A stretch of 5,567 bases of DNA from Actinomycetota bacterium (GTDB lineage Bacteria; Actinomycetota; Actinomycetes; Nanopelagicales; Nanopelagicaceae), in the NCBI GenBank assembly GCA_009699165.1, contig WLOR01000086.1:1-5567 (forward strand). Reading direction: 5' to 3'. Each line of letters opens with the position of its first letter. Positions within the stretch are counted from its first letter, which is position 1. This document shows positions 1 through 5,567 of the stretch, piece by piece. Both the position numbers and the translations under genes were made by a program. The notes under the pieces are model-generated. The model did not search any database and had not been told where the DNA came from. It saw only the letters and a program-made list of their open reading frames with translations.

Positions 1-134
1 GAGCCAACGGCTTTTTCTCCTTGTGCGGTTCGAACATAGACGGTGCCATCGTCGGCAACTCGTCCAAATGCTGCAGGATCTCCAATCAGTGCCGAAGCCG
101 CTGATGCTGAGGGAGTTGGATGTAGATCGGTCAT
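1..134 (-). CDS. DUF349 domain-containing protein, N-terminal fragment (partial)
   Basis: Reading the minus strand from the ATG at 134 gives 44 codons open to the left edge of the window. The fragment starts MTDLHPTPSASAAS and continues into FGRVADDGTVYVRTAQGE, ending at AVGS. A low-complexity Ala/Ser/Pro leader followed by FGRV..DGTVYVRT..GE.AVGS is what I recall from the N-terminus of actinobacterial DUF349 proteins, which often begin next to the MBL hydrolase-hisS locus. The DUF349 helical repeats themselves would lie beyond the window and cannot be seen. The start is well supported: a GAAAGGA ribosome binding site lies 8 bases upstream, and the frame is closed by a TAG at 176-174 with no other start codon between. 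The molecular function of the family is not well established. The gene diverges from the MBL-hisS operon, so it may share the intergenic control region with it. Alternative: another protein sharing this N-terminal motif. Confidence 0.8.
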   Translation of the reverse strand, partial: MTDLHPTPSASAASALIGDPAAFGRVADDGTVYVRTAQGEKAVG

Positions 135-142
135 GGTGGTGA

Positions 143-149
143 TCCTTTC
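143..149 (-). promoter_or_regulatory. Ribosome binding site of the DUF349 gene
   Basis: On the minus strand this reads GAAAGGA, with AAGGA matching the anti-Shine-Dalgarno sequence of 16S rRNA. It is 8 bases from the ATG at 134. It fixes the start of the partial minus-strand gene. Confidence 0.8.
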
Positions 150-157
150 AGCGCGTT

Positions 158-169
158 GTTCGCAAGAAC
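158..169. repeat. Short inverted repeat GTTC-GCAA-GAAC
   Basis: Four-base arms GTTC and GAAC flank GCAA. Read as plus-strand RNA it would be a C-GCAA-G tetraloop hairpin, but the DUF349 leader is transcribed from the other strand, where the loop would be UUGC. It lies just upstream of the DUF349 ribosome binding site. The arms are short and it could be chance. Confidence 0.35.
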
Positions 170-190
170 GTCGCTATGTATGTCGTGAGA

Positions 191-212
191 TTTTCAAGGG
201 TTGCCTAGAAAA
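191..212. repeat. Imperfect 9-base inverted repeat, operator-like
   Basis: The left arm TTTTCAAGG (191-199) and right arm CCTAGAAAA (204-212) pair at eight of nine positions, with a single A-A mismatch (196/207), around a four-base centre GTTG. This is the longest dyad I found in the intergenic region. Its size suits a dimeric regulator half-site pair or an RNA hairpin. No run of T follows on either strand in the way an intrinsic terminator would need, and the position between divergent genes argues against termination. Confidence 0.55.
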
Positions 213-233
213 CCGTGAATTCAACTTTTAGGT

Positions 234-250
234 AGGGTAAAAGGTACCCT
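234..250. repeat. Perfect 6-base inverted repeat AGGGTA-AAAGG-TACCCT
   Basis: The arms AGGGTA (234-239) and TACCCT (245-250) are exact complements around a five-base centre. It sits upstream of the MBL hydrolase start. The right arm can also pair with GGGTA at 296-300, inside the MBL ribosome binding region. It may be an operator, part of an RNA leader structure, or chance. Confidence 0.5.
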
Positions 251-291
251 GTACTTGCCTCTAAGCGTCAATCGTTGAAATAGGCATAAAT

Positions 292-298
292 AAGGGGG
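292..298 (+). promoter_or_regulatory. Ribosome binding site of the MBL hydrolase gene
   Basis: AAGGGGG lies 6 bases before the GTG at 305. An in-frame TAA at 287-289 rules out any start further upstream, so this site and the GTG together fix the N-terminus. Its last three G are part of a GGGTACC that is complementary to GGTACCC at 243-249. Confidence 0.75.
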
Positions 299-304
299 TA
301 CCAA

Positions 305-967
305 GTGCTAGTAGAGGGCTTTGCAGCTCCCATGTTTGCCACAAACTGCTGGGTTTTGGCCACAGGCCAAGGCGCTGAGTGCGTTGTCTTTGACCCAGGA
401 ATGCCAGATGTCAGCCTCCAGCTATCCTCGATTCTTGACCAGTTCAAACTCAAGCCGGTCGCAGTTATCGCTACACACGGTCACTTGGACCACACGTTTT
501 CCATTAAGCCTGTAGCAGACGGTTATGGGATACCTGCCTATATTCATAGTCAAGATCGAATGGCACTTGTCCATCCCGAGAGAGTCTTATCACCAGAATT
601 TGCTGCGACATTGGCCGGGATGGAGTTTGTTGAGCCCCAAGATGTTAGAGAATTGCGAAATGGTGAAATCCTCGAGATTGTTGGACTCACGATCAGAACA
701 ATCCATGCACCTGGCCACACAGCAGGCTCATTAATGTTTGAAGTTTCAGATGAAGTATTAATCAGCGGCGATGTTCTTTTTTCTGGTTCGATTGGGCGCA
801 CCGATCAGCCAACTGGCTCAGCAAGAGATATGGAGGATACTTTGCGAAAAAAAGTACTCCCGTTGAGCGACTCGTTGCGTGTACTTCCGGGTCACGGTCC
901 GCAGACCACAATCGGACACGAACGCAAACACAATCCATATCTAAACTCGCTTAAGGGACGTTTCTAA
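305..967 (+). CDS. MBL fold metallo-hydrolase, glyoxalase II-like
   Basis: This 220-residue protein is a metallo-beta-lactamase fold hydrolase of the single-domain glyoxalase II-like (YcbL-type) class. The metal-binding set is complete: THGHLDH at 57-63 (His58, His60, Asp62, His63), His138 in APGHTAGS, Asp156 in SGDVLF and His197 in LPGHGP. GSIGRTD at 161-167 is also typical. No signal peptide is seen, so it should be cytoplasmic. Family members hydrolyse thioesters such as S-lactoylglutathione, but actinobacteria generally lack glutathione, so the true substrate is open. The GTG start is supported by AAGGGGG 6 bases upstream and a closing in-frame TAA at 287-289; the next start would be Met10, which would remove the first conserved strand. 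The stop TAA shares one base with the ATG of hisS (TAATG), suggesting translational coupling. An MBL gene directly before hisS recurs in actinobacteria, including Mycobacterium tuberculosis. Confidence 0.9.
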   Translation: MLVEGFAAPMFATNCWVLATGQGAECVVFDPGMPDVSLQLSSILDQFKLKPVAVIATHGHLDHTFSIKPVADGYGIPAYIHSQDRMALVHPERVLSPEFAATLAGMEFVEPQDVRELRNGEILEIVGLTIRTIHAPGHTAGSLMFEVSDEVLISGDVLFSGSIGRTDQPTGSARDMEDTLRKKVLPLSDSLRVLPGHGPQTTIGHERKHNPYLNSLKGRF

Positions 968-2217
968 TGTCGGGCAAAAAGATTCAAGCCCCTAAAGGCG
1001 TCAGCGAATATGTACCACCGCGCTCTGTCTCATTCGAATTTGTTCGTGAATCACTTATCAATCCAGCACGTCGTGCAGGGTATCAACTGATAGAACTTCC
1101 AGTATTTGAAGATACTGAGCTCTTCACCCGTGGCGTGGGGGAGTCAACTGATGTGGTCTCCAAAGAGATGTATACCTTTGAGGATCGAGGTGGACGTTCA
1201 ATTACTTTGCGTCCAGAAGGAACCGCTGGCGTAATGCGTGCAGTAATTGAACATGGTTTAGATCGCGCTCAGCTGCCCACAAAGTTATGGTACTCAGGTG
1301 CGTTCTTTCGTGCAGAACGCCCTCAGGCGGGTAGATACCGTCAGTTTTATCAGGTAGGTATCGAAGCTATTGGTTTGGATGATCCAGCAATTGATGCTGA
1401 AGTAATTGCGATTGCAGATGCAGGTTTTAAAGCAATCGGGCTTACCAAATATCGATTAGATATTACCTCTTTGGGAGATTCACAATCACGAGCAGCTCAC
1501 CGAATTGATCTCGTTAAGTTTATTGCGAGTATGGATTTAGATGAAGCAACAGCGCTCCGGGCACAAATAAACCCACTTCGTCTATTTGATGACAAGCGTC
1601 CGCAAATCCGCAGTGCAATGGAGAAAGCTCCATTGCTATTGGATTACCTTAGTCAAGCATCTAGGGAAAACTTTGAGCAGGTCAGGAGATATTTAGAAGC
1701 TTTAGGGATTTCCTATGTTATAAATCCTCGCATGGTTCGTGGTTTGGACTACTACACAGGTACAACATTTGAATTTGTGCATGAATTACTAGGAGCTCAA
1801 TCTGGCATTGGTGGCGGTGGTCGCTATGACGGACTTATGTCAGAACTTGGCGGCCAAGAACTCTCTGGTATCGGCTTTGGATTAGGTGTTGATCGTGCAT
1901 TACTTGCAGCAGAGTCAGAAGGTGTTATCTCTGCTGATGCTTTTGTATCCGATCTATTCATTATTCCCTTAGGAGGTGGCGCTAAAGAGCAGGCGCTACG
2001 AATCGCTTCTTCCTTGCGAAAAGCTGGCAAAGTCGTTGAGATTGCATTTGGAGATAGGGCGCTTAAAGGGGCTATGAAGAGCGCTGATAAGAGCGGTGCT
2101 CGTTACGTAGTTGTTCTAGGAGATGAAGAGTTGAACAGCCAGAGCGTAGAGCTTAAAAATATGAACTCTGGAGTATCCACATCCGTTAGCATTGACTCCT
2201 TAATCAACGCTCTGTAG
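967..2217 (+). CDS. hisS: Histidine--tRNA ligase (HisRS)
   Basis: This 416-residue cytoplasmic class II synthetase joins histidine to tRNA-His using ATP. The N-terminal [11 protein letters not shown] matches the usual KG..D/E opening of the family. Class II motif 2 is [20 protein letters not shown] at 114-133, with the ATP-binding Arg115 and the Gln of RYRQF. The HisRS-specific histidine A motif is [12 protein letters not shown] at 258-269, followed by GGGGRYDGL at 282-290 and motif 3 [10 protein letters not shown] at 301-310. Residues from about 326 to 416 form the C-terminal anticodon-binding alpha/beta domain (FIIPLG, then VVVLGDEEL). Length is normal for bacterial HisRS and no key residue is missing. 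AAGGGA at 953-958, inside the end of the MBL gene, lies 8 bases before the ATG, which overlaps the previous stop by one base. The gene ends in TAG and aspS follows after 20 bases. Confidence 0.97.
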   Translation: MSGKKIQAPKGVSEYVPPRSVSFEFVRESLINPARRAGYQLIELPVFEDTELFTRGVGESTDVVSKEMYTFEDRGGRSITLRPEGTAGVMRAVIEHGLDRAQLPTKLWYSGAFFRAERPQAGRYRQFYQVGIEAIGLDDPAIDAEVIAIADAGFKAIGLTKYRLDITSLGDSQSRAAHRIDLVKFIASMDLDEATALRAQINPLRLFDDKRPQIRSAMEKAPLLLDYLSQASRENFEQVRRYLEALGISYVINPRMVRGLDYYTGTTFEFVHELLGAQSGIGGGGRYDGLMSELGGQELSGIGFGLGVDRALLAAESEGVISADAFVSDLFIIPLGGGAKEQALRIASSLRKAGKVVEIAFGDRALKGAMKSADKSGARYVVVLGDEELNSQSVELKNMNSGVSTSVSIDSLINAL

Positions 2218-2237
2218 AAAGTGAAGACATACACATT

Positions 2238-3989
2238 ATGTTAAGAAGCCACGATGCAGGTAGATTGCGTAAATCCGATGTAGGGACAACTGTGAGACTG
2301 GCAGGGTGGGTTTCGCGTCGACGCGATCACGGCGGTGTTGCATTTATAGATCTTCGTGACGCTTCAGGATCCGTGCAAGTAGTTATTCGAGATGAGAAAT
2401 TAGCGGGCTCATTGCGGGCGGAGTGGTGCTTACTTATAACAGGCGAAGTTATGGCAAGACCCGATGGAAATGAAAATAGCAATATCCCCACTGGTGAGAT
2501 CGAAGTGATGGGCGATGATGTAGTAGTTCTCAGCGAGTCTGCCCCCTTACCATTTCCTATCGATAGTGGAAATGATTCTGAGATCAGCGAAGAAGTGCGA
2601 CTAAAGTATCGCTATCTAGATTTACGGCGCGAAAAACCTTCAGCAAATCTACGGCTTCGCTCTAAAGTCACTTCGACTATTCGCAGAGTGATGGAGGATG
2701 AATCATTTCTTGAGATAGAGACTCCATACCTAACGCGTTCCACCCCTGAAGGTGCTCGTGACTTCCTAGTTCCCGTGCGCCTTCAACCCGGAAGTTGGTA
2801 TGCACTTCCGCAATCGCCACAGCTTTTCAAGCAGCTATTGATGGTCGCAGGAATGGAAAAGTACTATCAAATAGCCCGTTGCTTTAGAGACGAAGACTTT
2901 CGCGCAGACAGGCAGCCAGAGTTCACACAGTTAGATATTGAGATGTCCTTTATAGATCAAGAAGATATCTTGGCTGTGGCCGAAAAGATTGTTGCAAAGA
3001 TTTGGCAGGAGGCAGTTGGCTATTCGATTCCACTTCCGCTACAGCGAATGACGTATGCCGATGCAATGTCTCGTTTTGGCTCAGACAAACCAGATTTGAG
3101 ATTTGGCAATGAACTCACAGAACAGACGGCCTACTTTGCGCAAACAACTTTTAGAGTTTTTCAAGCCCCTTATGTGGGCGCTGTTGTCATGCCAGGTGGC
3201 GCAACATCGCCAAGACGCGAACTAGACGCTTGGCAGGACTGGGCCAAGGCGCGTGGTGCAAAAGGTCTCGCATATATTTTAGTAAATGACGATGGAACTC
3301 TGGCAGGACCAGTTGCTAAGAATCTGAGTGAGAGCGAGATTTCTGGCATCGCTGCTGCAACGGGAGCCAACCCTGGAGATGCAATCTTTTTTGCAGCGGG
3401 CGAACGCAGCGCTTCACTCAATCTTCTTGGAGCCGTTCGTCTTGAGATTGGAAAACGCTGCGGATTAATACCAGAAGGCACATGGGAGTTCTTGTGGGTG
3501 GTCGATGCACCTATGTTTGAACCAACAGATGATGGCGGCTGGACCGCTGTGCATCACCCCTTCACCGGCCCAAAGCCTGAGTTCGCAGCGACTTTTGCCT
3601 CAGATCCGGCAGCAGCTTTGGCATATGCATATGACATAGTTCTTAACGGTACAGAACTTGGGGGAGGCTCCATCCGTATCCATGATCAAAAGATGCAGAG
3701 AGATGTCTTTAAGGTGATCGGCTTAAGCGATGAAGAGGCTGCTTCAAAGTTTGGTTTTCTACTGGAGGCCTTCAACTACGGTCCACCTCCACACGGTGGA
3801 ATTGCACTTGGTCTCGATCGTGTATGCGCACTACTTACTGGTTCAGATTCAATTCGTGAGGTCATTGCATTTCCTAAGACTGCAAGTGGCGCAGACCCCT
3901 TAACTGGAGCACCAACTCCAATAACGCCTGCCCAACGCAAGGAGAGTGGCATAGATGGCGCTCCCAAGAGTGCACCTCAGGTAGGCTAG
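2238..3989 (+). CDS. aspS: Aspartate--tRNA ligase (AspRS), probably non-discriminating (Asp/Asn)
   Basis: This 583-residue class II synthetase has the full bacterial AspRS layout. The N-terminal OB-fold anticodon-binding domain covers about 1-105 ([21 protein letters not shown] at 21-41). The catalytic core has STPEGARDF (168-176), QSPQLFKQ (192-199), motif 2 [16 protein letters not shown] (216-231), the bacterial GAD insertion at about 290-405, HHPFT (439-443) and motif 3 GGIALGLDR (520-528). The C-terminal tail with [11 protein letters not shown] is common in actinobacteria. His31 and Gly77 (in RPDG) match the residues linked to relaxed tRNA choice in Pseudomonas aeruginosa AspRS, where E. 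coli has Leu and Lys. I therefore infer an Asp-tRNA(Asp/Asn) ligase feeding GatCAB. The ATG start gives the usual MLRSHDAG opening, but its ribosome binding site is poor: AGAAAG at 2216-2221 is 16 bases away. The stop lies 4 bases before the next gene. Confidence 0.96.
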   Translation: MLRSHDAGRLRKSDVGTTVRLAGWVSRRRDHGGVAFIDLRDASGSVQVVIRDEKLAGSLRAEWCLLITGEVMARPDGNENSNIPTGEIEVMGDDVVVLSESAPLPFPIDSGNDSEISEEVRLKYRYLDLRREKPSANLRLRSKVTSTIRRVMEDESFLEIETPYLTRSTPEGARDFLVPVRLQPGSWYALPQSPQLFKQLLMVAGMEKYYQIARCFRDEDFRADRQPEFTQLDIEMSFIDQEDILAVAEKIVAKIWQEAVGYSIPLPLQRMTYADAMSRFGSDKPDLRFGNELTEQTAYFAQTTFRVFQAPYVGAVVMPGGATSPRRELDAWQDWAKARGAKGLAYILVNDDGTLAGPVAKNLSESEISGIAAATGANPGDAIFFAAGERSASLNLLGAVRLEIGKRCGLIPEGTWEFLWVVDAPMFEPTDDGGWTAVHHPFTGPKPEFAATFASDPAAALAYAYDIVLNGTELGGGSIRIHDQKMQRDVFKVIGLSDEEAASKFGFLLEAFNYGPPPHGGIALGLDRVCALLTGSDSIREVIAFPKTASGADPLTGAPTPITPAQRKESGIDGAPKSAPQVG

Positions 3990-3993
3990 CAAC

Positions 3994-4353
3994 ATGGGAC
4001 CAGGTGGAATCGCAACAATTATCGCGGCTTGTGCGCTTTTTATAATCGCAATCGCTATTAGTTATGTTGTTGTTCGAGTGGGTCGTTTTATCGATGAGGC
4101 AAAACTTTCTCTTAAATCTTTAACCGATGAGACAGCACCACTCATTGAAGAGGTTCACACGACCGTCTCTTTAGTAAATGGTCCTCTTAAGAGTATCAAT
4201 CGGATTACAAAGAATGCCGAAGATCTATCGGATAAAGTAAGCGATGCAACTAGTTCGTTTATAAATAAAAATGGCTCTGCAGTAAAGATTGCTGGCGCAT
4301 TATTGTCGGCGGCCTCAATGAATAAGTCCCGATCCAAGAAGAAGGCGGAGTGA
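3994..4353 (+). CDS. DUF948-like single-pass membrane protein, function unknown
   Basis: This 119-residue protein has one hydrophobic segment at about residues 6-28 (IATIIAACALF...AISYVVV), then a polar helical stretch at about 32-90 with regular hydrophobic spacing (FIDEAKLSLKSLTDETAPLIEEV...), and a basic tail (NKSRSKKKAE). This is the architecture of DUF948 proteins, small membrane-anchored proteins found in Actinobacteria and Firmicutes, sometimes described as resembling the helical part of chemotaxis receptors. No enzyme motif is visible. The short uncharged N-terminus and the Arg28/Arg31 after the membrane segment suggest the helical part may stay on the cytoplasmic side. The ribosome binding site AGGTAGG at 3979-3985 lies inside the last codons of aspS, 8 bases before the ATG, and the gap to aspS is only 4 bases. 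A DUF948 gene just before alaS recurs in actinobacteria. Its role is not known to me. Confidence 0.8.
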   Translation: MGPGGIATIIAACALFIIAIAISYVVVRVGRFIDEAKLSLKSLTDETAPLIEEVHTTVSLVNGPLKSINRITKNAEDLSDKVSDATSSFINKNGSAVKIAGALLSAASMNKSRSKKKAE

Positions 4354-4365
4354 TCACAGTAAGTG
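4347..4365 (+). promoter_or_regulatory. Translation start region of alaS (GGAG, in-frame TAA, GTG start)
   Basis: GGAG at 4347-4350, overlapping the end of the DUF948-like gene, is the only ribosome binding site candidate and is rather far (12 bases) from the GTG at 4363. The codon just before that GTG is an in-frame TAA (4360-4362), so translation cannot begin earlier. The next in-frame ATG is at codon 46, after conserved sequence, so the GTG is the only sensible start. Confidence 0.7.
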
Positions 4366-5567
4366 GAATCCGCCGAGATCCGTGCACGTTGGCTGCGCTT
4401 TTTTGAATCTGAAAATCGCCAAGGTTTAACCCACACAGTTGTACCTTCGGCATCTTTAATCGCTGATGATCCAAATCTTCTCTTGGTTAACGCCGGAATG
4501 GTGCCTTTCAAACCCTATTTCTTGGGAGAAGTGACACCGCCATATAAGCGTGCCACGTCCGTACAAAAATGCGTTCGCACACTAGATATCGATGAGGTAG
4601 GGAAGACAACTCGTCACGCATCGTTTTTTCAAATGTGCGGAAATTTTTCTTTTGGTGACTATTTCAAAGAAGGCGCTATCTCACTAGCTTGGGAGTTGCT
4701 CACCCGTCCGATAAGCGATGGTGGATACGGGTTTGCCGAAGATAAGTTATGGGTGACGGTCTTTCTCGATGATGACGAGGCTGCCGATATTTGGCATAAG
4801 AAAATTGGAGTTCCTAAAGAGCGAATTCAACGCATGGGAATGGGCGATAACTTTTGGTCTATGGGAGTACCTGGTCCATGTGGCCCTTGCTCTGAAATAT
4901 ATTATGACCGCGGCCCTGCCTATGGAAAAGATGGCGGCCCAATTGCAGATGAAAATCGCTACATGGAGGTCTGGAACCTTGTCTTCATGCAAAATGAACG
5001 CGGTGCAGGTAGTGGAAAAGATGATTTCCCCATTCTCGGCGAACTTCCTGCCAAGAGTATTGATACTGGCCTTGGTTTAGAGCGCATGGCAGCCCTGCTT
5101 CAAGGAGTTGAAAATATCTACGAGATAGATACGACTATGCAGATCTTGAGCAAGGCATCTGAGTTAACTGGCGTCTCTTATTCTCACTCACATTCTTCGG
5201 ATGTCTCACTTCGTGTAATCGCAGATCACGCAAGAACATCGGCCATGCTTATTGGTGATGGGGTAACTCCTGGCAATGAAGGTCGTGGATACGTACTGCG
5301 TCGCATGATGCGTAGAACAATTCGCAATATGCGACTTCTTGGATCTATGGAACCGATTATGTCCGAACTCACTGTTGCGGCAATTGGTGCAATGGGACCG
5401 CAGTATCCAGAGTTAATAAGTGACCAGAAGCGAATTTTATCCGTAAGCGTTGCAGAGGAAGAGAGTTTCTTGCAGACGCTTCGCAGTGGTACAACGATTT
5501 TTGACGTTGCAAGTGCGACTCTCAAGAAGAGCAATGAATCCGTTTTGCCTGGTGCAGATGCTTTCAA
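4363..5567 (+). CDS. alaS: Alanine--tRNA ligase (AlaRS), N-terminal 401 codons (partial)
   Basis: The frame is open from the GTG at 4363 to the right edge without interruption, giving 401 codons of an enzyme normally near 880-900 residues. It charges tRNA-Ala in the cytoplasm and recognises the G3-U70 pair. The opening [16 protein letters not shown] (GTG read as Met) is the standard actinobacterial AlaRS start. Also seen are [14 protein letters not shown] (40-53), the class II motif 2 region [19 protein letters not shown] (84-102), [14 protein letters not shown] (171-184), EVWNLVFMQ (202-210), and motif 3 [10 protein letters not shown] (233-242). [19 protein letters not shown] and [17 protein letters not shown] (305-321) mark the tRNA-recognition helical domain. 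The editing (HxxxH) and C-Ala domains would lie outside the window. The catalytic part looks intact, with no frameshift. The gene begins 9 bases after the DUF948-like gene and is probably the next member of the same operon. Confidence 0.96.
   Translation, partial: MESAEIRARWLRFFESENRQGLTHTVVPSASLIADDPNLLLVNAGMVPFKPYFLGEVTPPYKRATSVQKCVRTLDIDEVGKTTRHASFFQMCGNFSFGDYFKEGAISLAWELLTRPISDGGYGFAEDKLWVTVFLDDDEAADIWHKKIGVPKERIQRMGMGDNFWSMGVPGPCGPCSEIYYDRGPAYGKDGGPIADENRYMEVWNLVFMQNERGAGSGKDDFPILGELPAKSIDTGLGLERMAALLQGVENIYEIDTTMQILSKASELTGVSYSHSHSSDVSLRVIADHARTSAMLIGDGVTPGNEGRGYVLRRMMRRTIRNMRLLGSMEPIMSELTVAAIGAMGPQYPELISDQKRILSVSVAEEESFLQTLRSGTTIFDVASATLKKSNESVLPGADAF

Larger units (their letters stand above)
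135..304. other. Divergent intergenic region between the DUF349 gene and the MBL-hisS operon
   Basis: This 170-base gap is the only substantial non-coding sequence in the window and must hold the promoters of both divergent transcription units unless they lie further off. I see no convincing sigma-70 promoter. Weak candidates are: on the minus strand, TTGACG (271-266) with TACCTT (246-241), but the spacer is 19 bases; on the plus strand, TTGCCT (255-260) with GAAATA (277-282), spacer 16, which would leave a leader of only about 15 bases. An AT-rich run lies at 275-293. The region contains several dyads: 158-169, 191-212, TGAATTCA at 216-223 and 234-250, plus GGGTACC at 296-302. No small protein with a ribosome binding site is apparent on either strand. 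Confidence 0.75.

Noticed and set aside
158..169. Possible LexA (SOS) box
   Set aside because: The actinobacterial and Bacillus box is GAAC-N4-GTTC; here the order is reversed (GTTC-N4-GAAC), so it is not a match.
43..231. 62-residue plus-strand open frame
   Set aside because: It lies largely antisense to the DUF349 start and the intergenic dyads, has no ribosome binding site and no recognisable sequence.
135..304. T-box or other known riboswitch before the synthetase operon
   Set aside because: I see no T-box consensus, no terminator/antiterminator pair and no recognised riboswitch core; only short dyads are present.
201..308. Apparent 54-base tandem duplication (TTGCCT at 201 and 255, GGTACC at 243 and 297, both 54 apart)
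   Set aside because: Comparing the two 54-base halves base by base gives only about 21 matches, little above chance; the two shared hexamers are probably coincidence.
2218..2237. Terminator or promoter between hisS and aspS
   Set aside because: The 20-base gap holds no hairpin, T-run or -10/-35 pair.
3170..3481. 103-residue minus-strand open frame
   Set aside because: It is fully inside aspS on the opposite strand, with Ser/Pro/Ala-rich shadow composition and no start signals.
4155..4511. 118-residue minus-strand open frame across the DUF948-alaS junction
   Set aside because: It is antisense to two well supported genes and shows no family resemblance.
4769..5080. 103-residue plus-strand open frame
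   Set aside because: It is an out-of-frame shadow of alaS, whose own frame is continuous and has all catalytic motifs.
5226..5567. 113-residue minus-strand open frame at the right edge
   Set aside because: It is antisense to conserved AlaRS sequence ([10 protein letters not shown] region) and shows no independent support.

Overview
This window looks like a compact chromosomal housekeeping region from an actinobacterium, built around three aminoacyl-tRNA synthetase genes. The order is: a DUF349-type protein (minus strand, cut by the left edge), a divergent intergenic region, then on the plus strand a metallo-beta-lactamase (MBL) fold hydrolase, hisS, aspS, a small DUF948-like membrane protein, and alaS (cut by the right edge). 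An MBL/glyoxalase II-like gene followed by hisS, aspS and alaS, with a DUF349 protein beginning nearby, is typical of Actinobacteria. The base composition looks below 50% GC by eye and gaps between genes are very short. That would fit a streamlined low-GC actinobacterium such as the freshwater acI/Nanopelagicales group, but this placement is inference from memory of synteny and protein style.

Layout. Bases 1-134 hold the first 44 codons of the DUF349 gene on the minus strand. Bases 135-304 are the only real non-coding stretch: 170 bases between two divergent genes, rich in short inverted repeats, with a clear ribosome binding site at each end but no convincing promoter. From 305 to the right edge the plus strand is almost solid coding: MBL hydrolase 305-967, hisS 967-2217, aspS 2238-3989, DUF948-like protein 3994-4353, alaS from 4363 on. 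The junctions are a 1-base overlap, then gaps of 20, 4 and 9 bases. No terminator-like hairpin is visible between these genes, so they are probably co-transcribed.

Function. The three synthetases charge tRNA-His, tRNA-Asp (and probably tRNA-Asn) and tRNA-Ala for translation. AspRS carries His31 and Gly77, residues that match the non-discriminating bacterial type. The organism would then make Asn-tRNA(Asn) by mischarging followed by GatCAB amidation. The MBL hydrolase is a probable thioester or glyoxalase II-like enzyme, and the DUF948-like protein is a single-pass membrane protein of unknown role.

I found no mobile element, CRISPR array, RNA gene or clearly new system. The most interesting material is the set of inverted repeats in the divergent intergenic region, including a possible pair of competing RNA helices over the MBL ribosome binding site, and the AspRS specificity signature.
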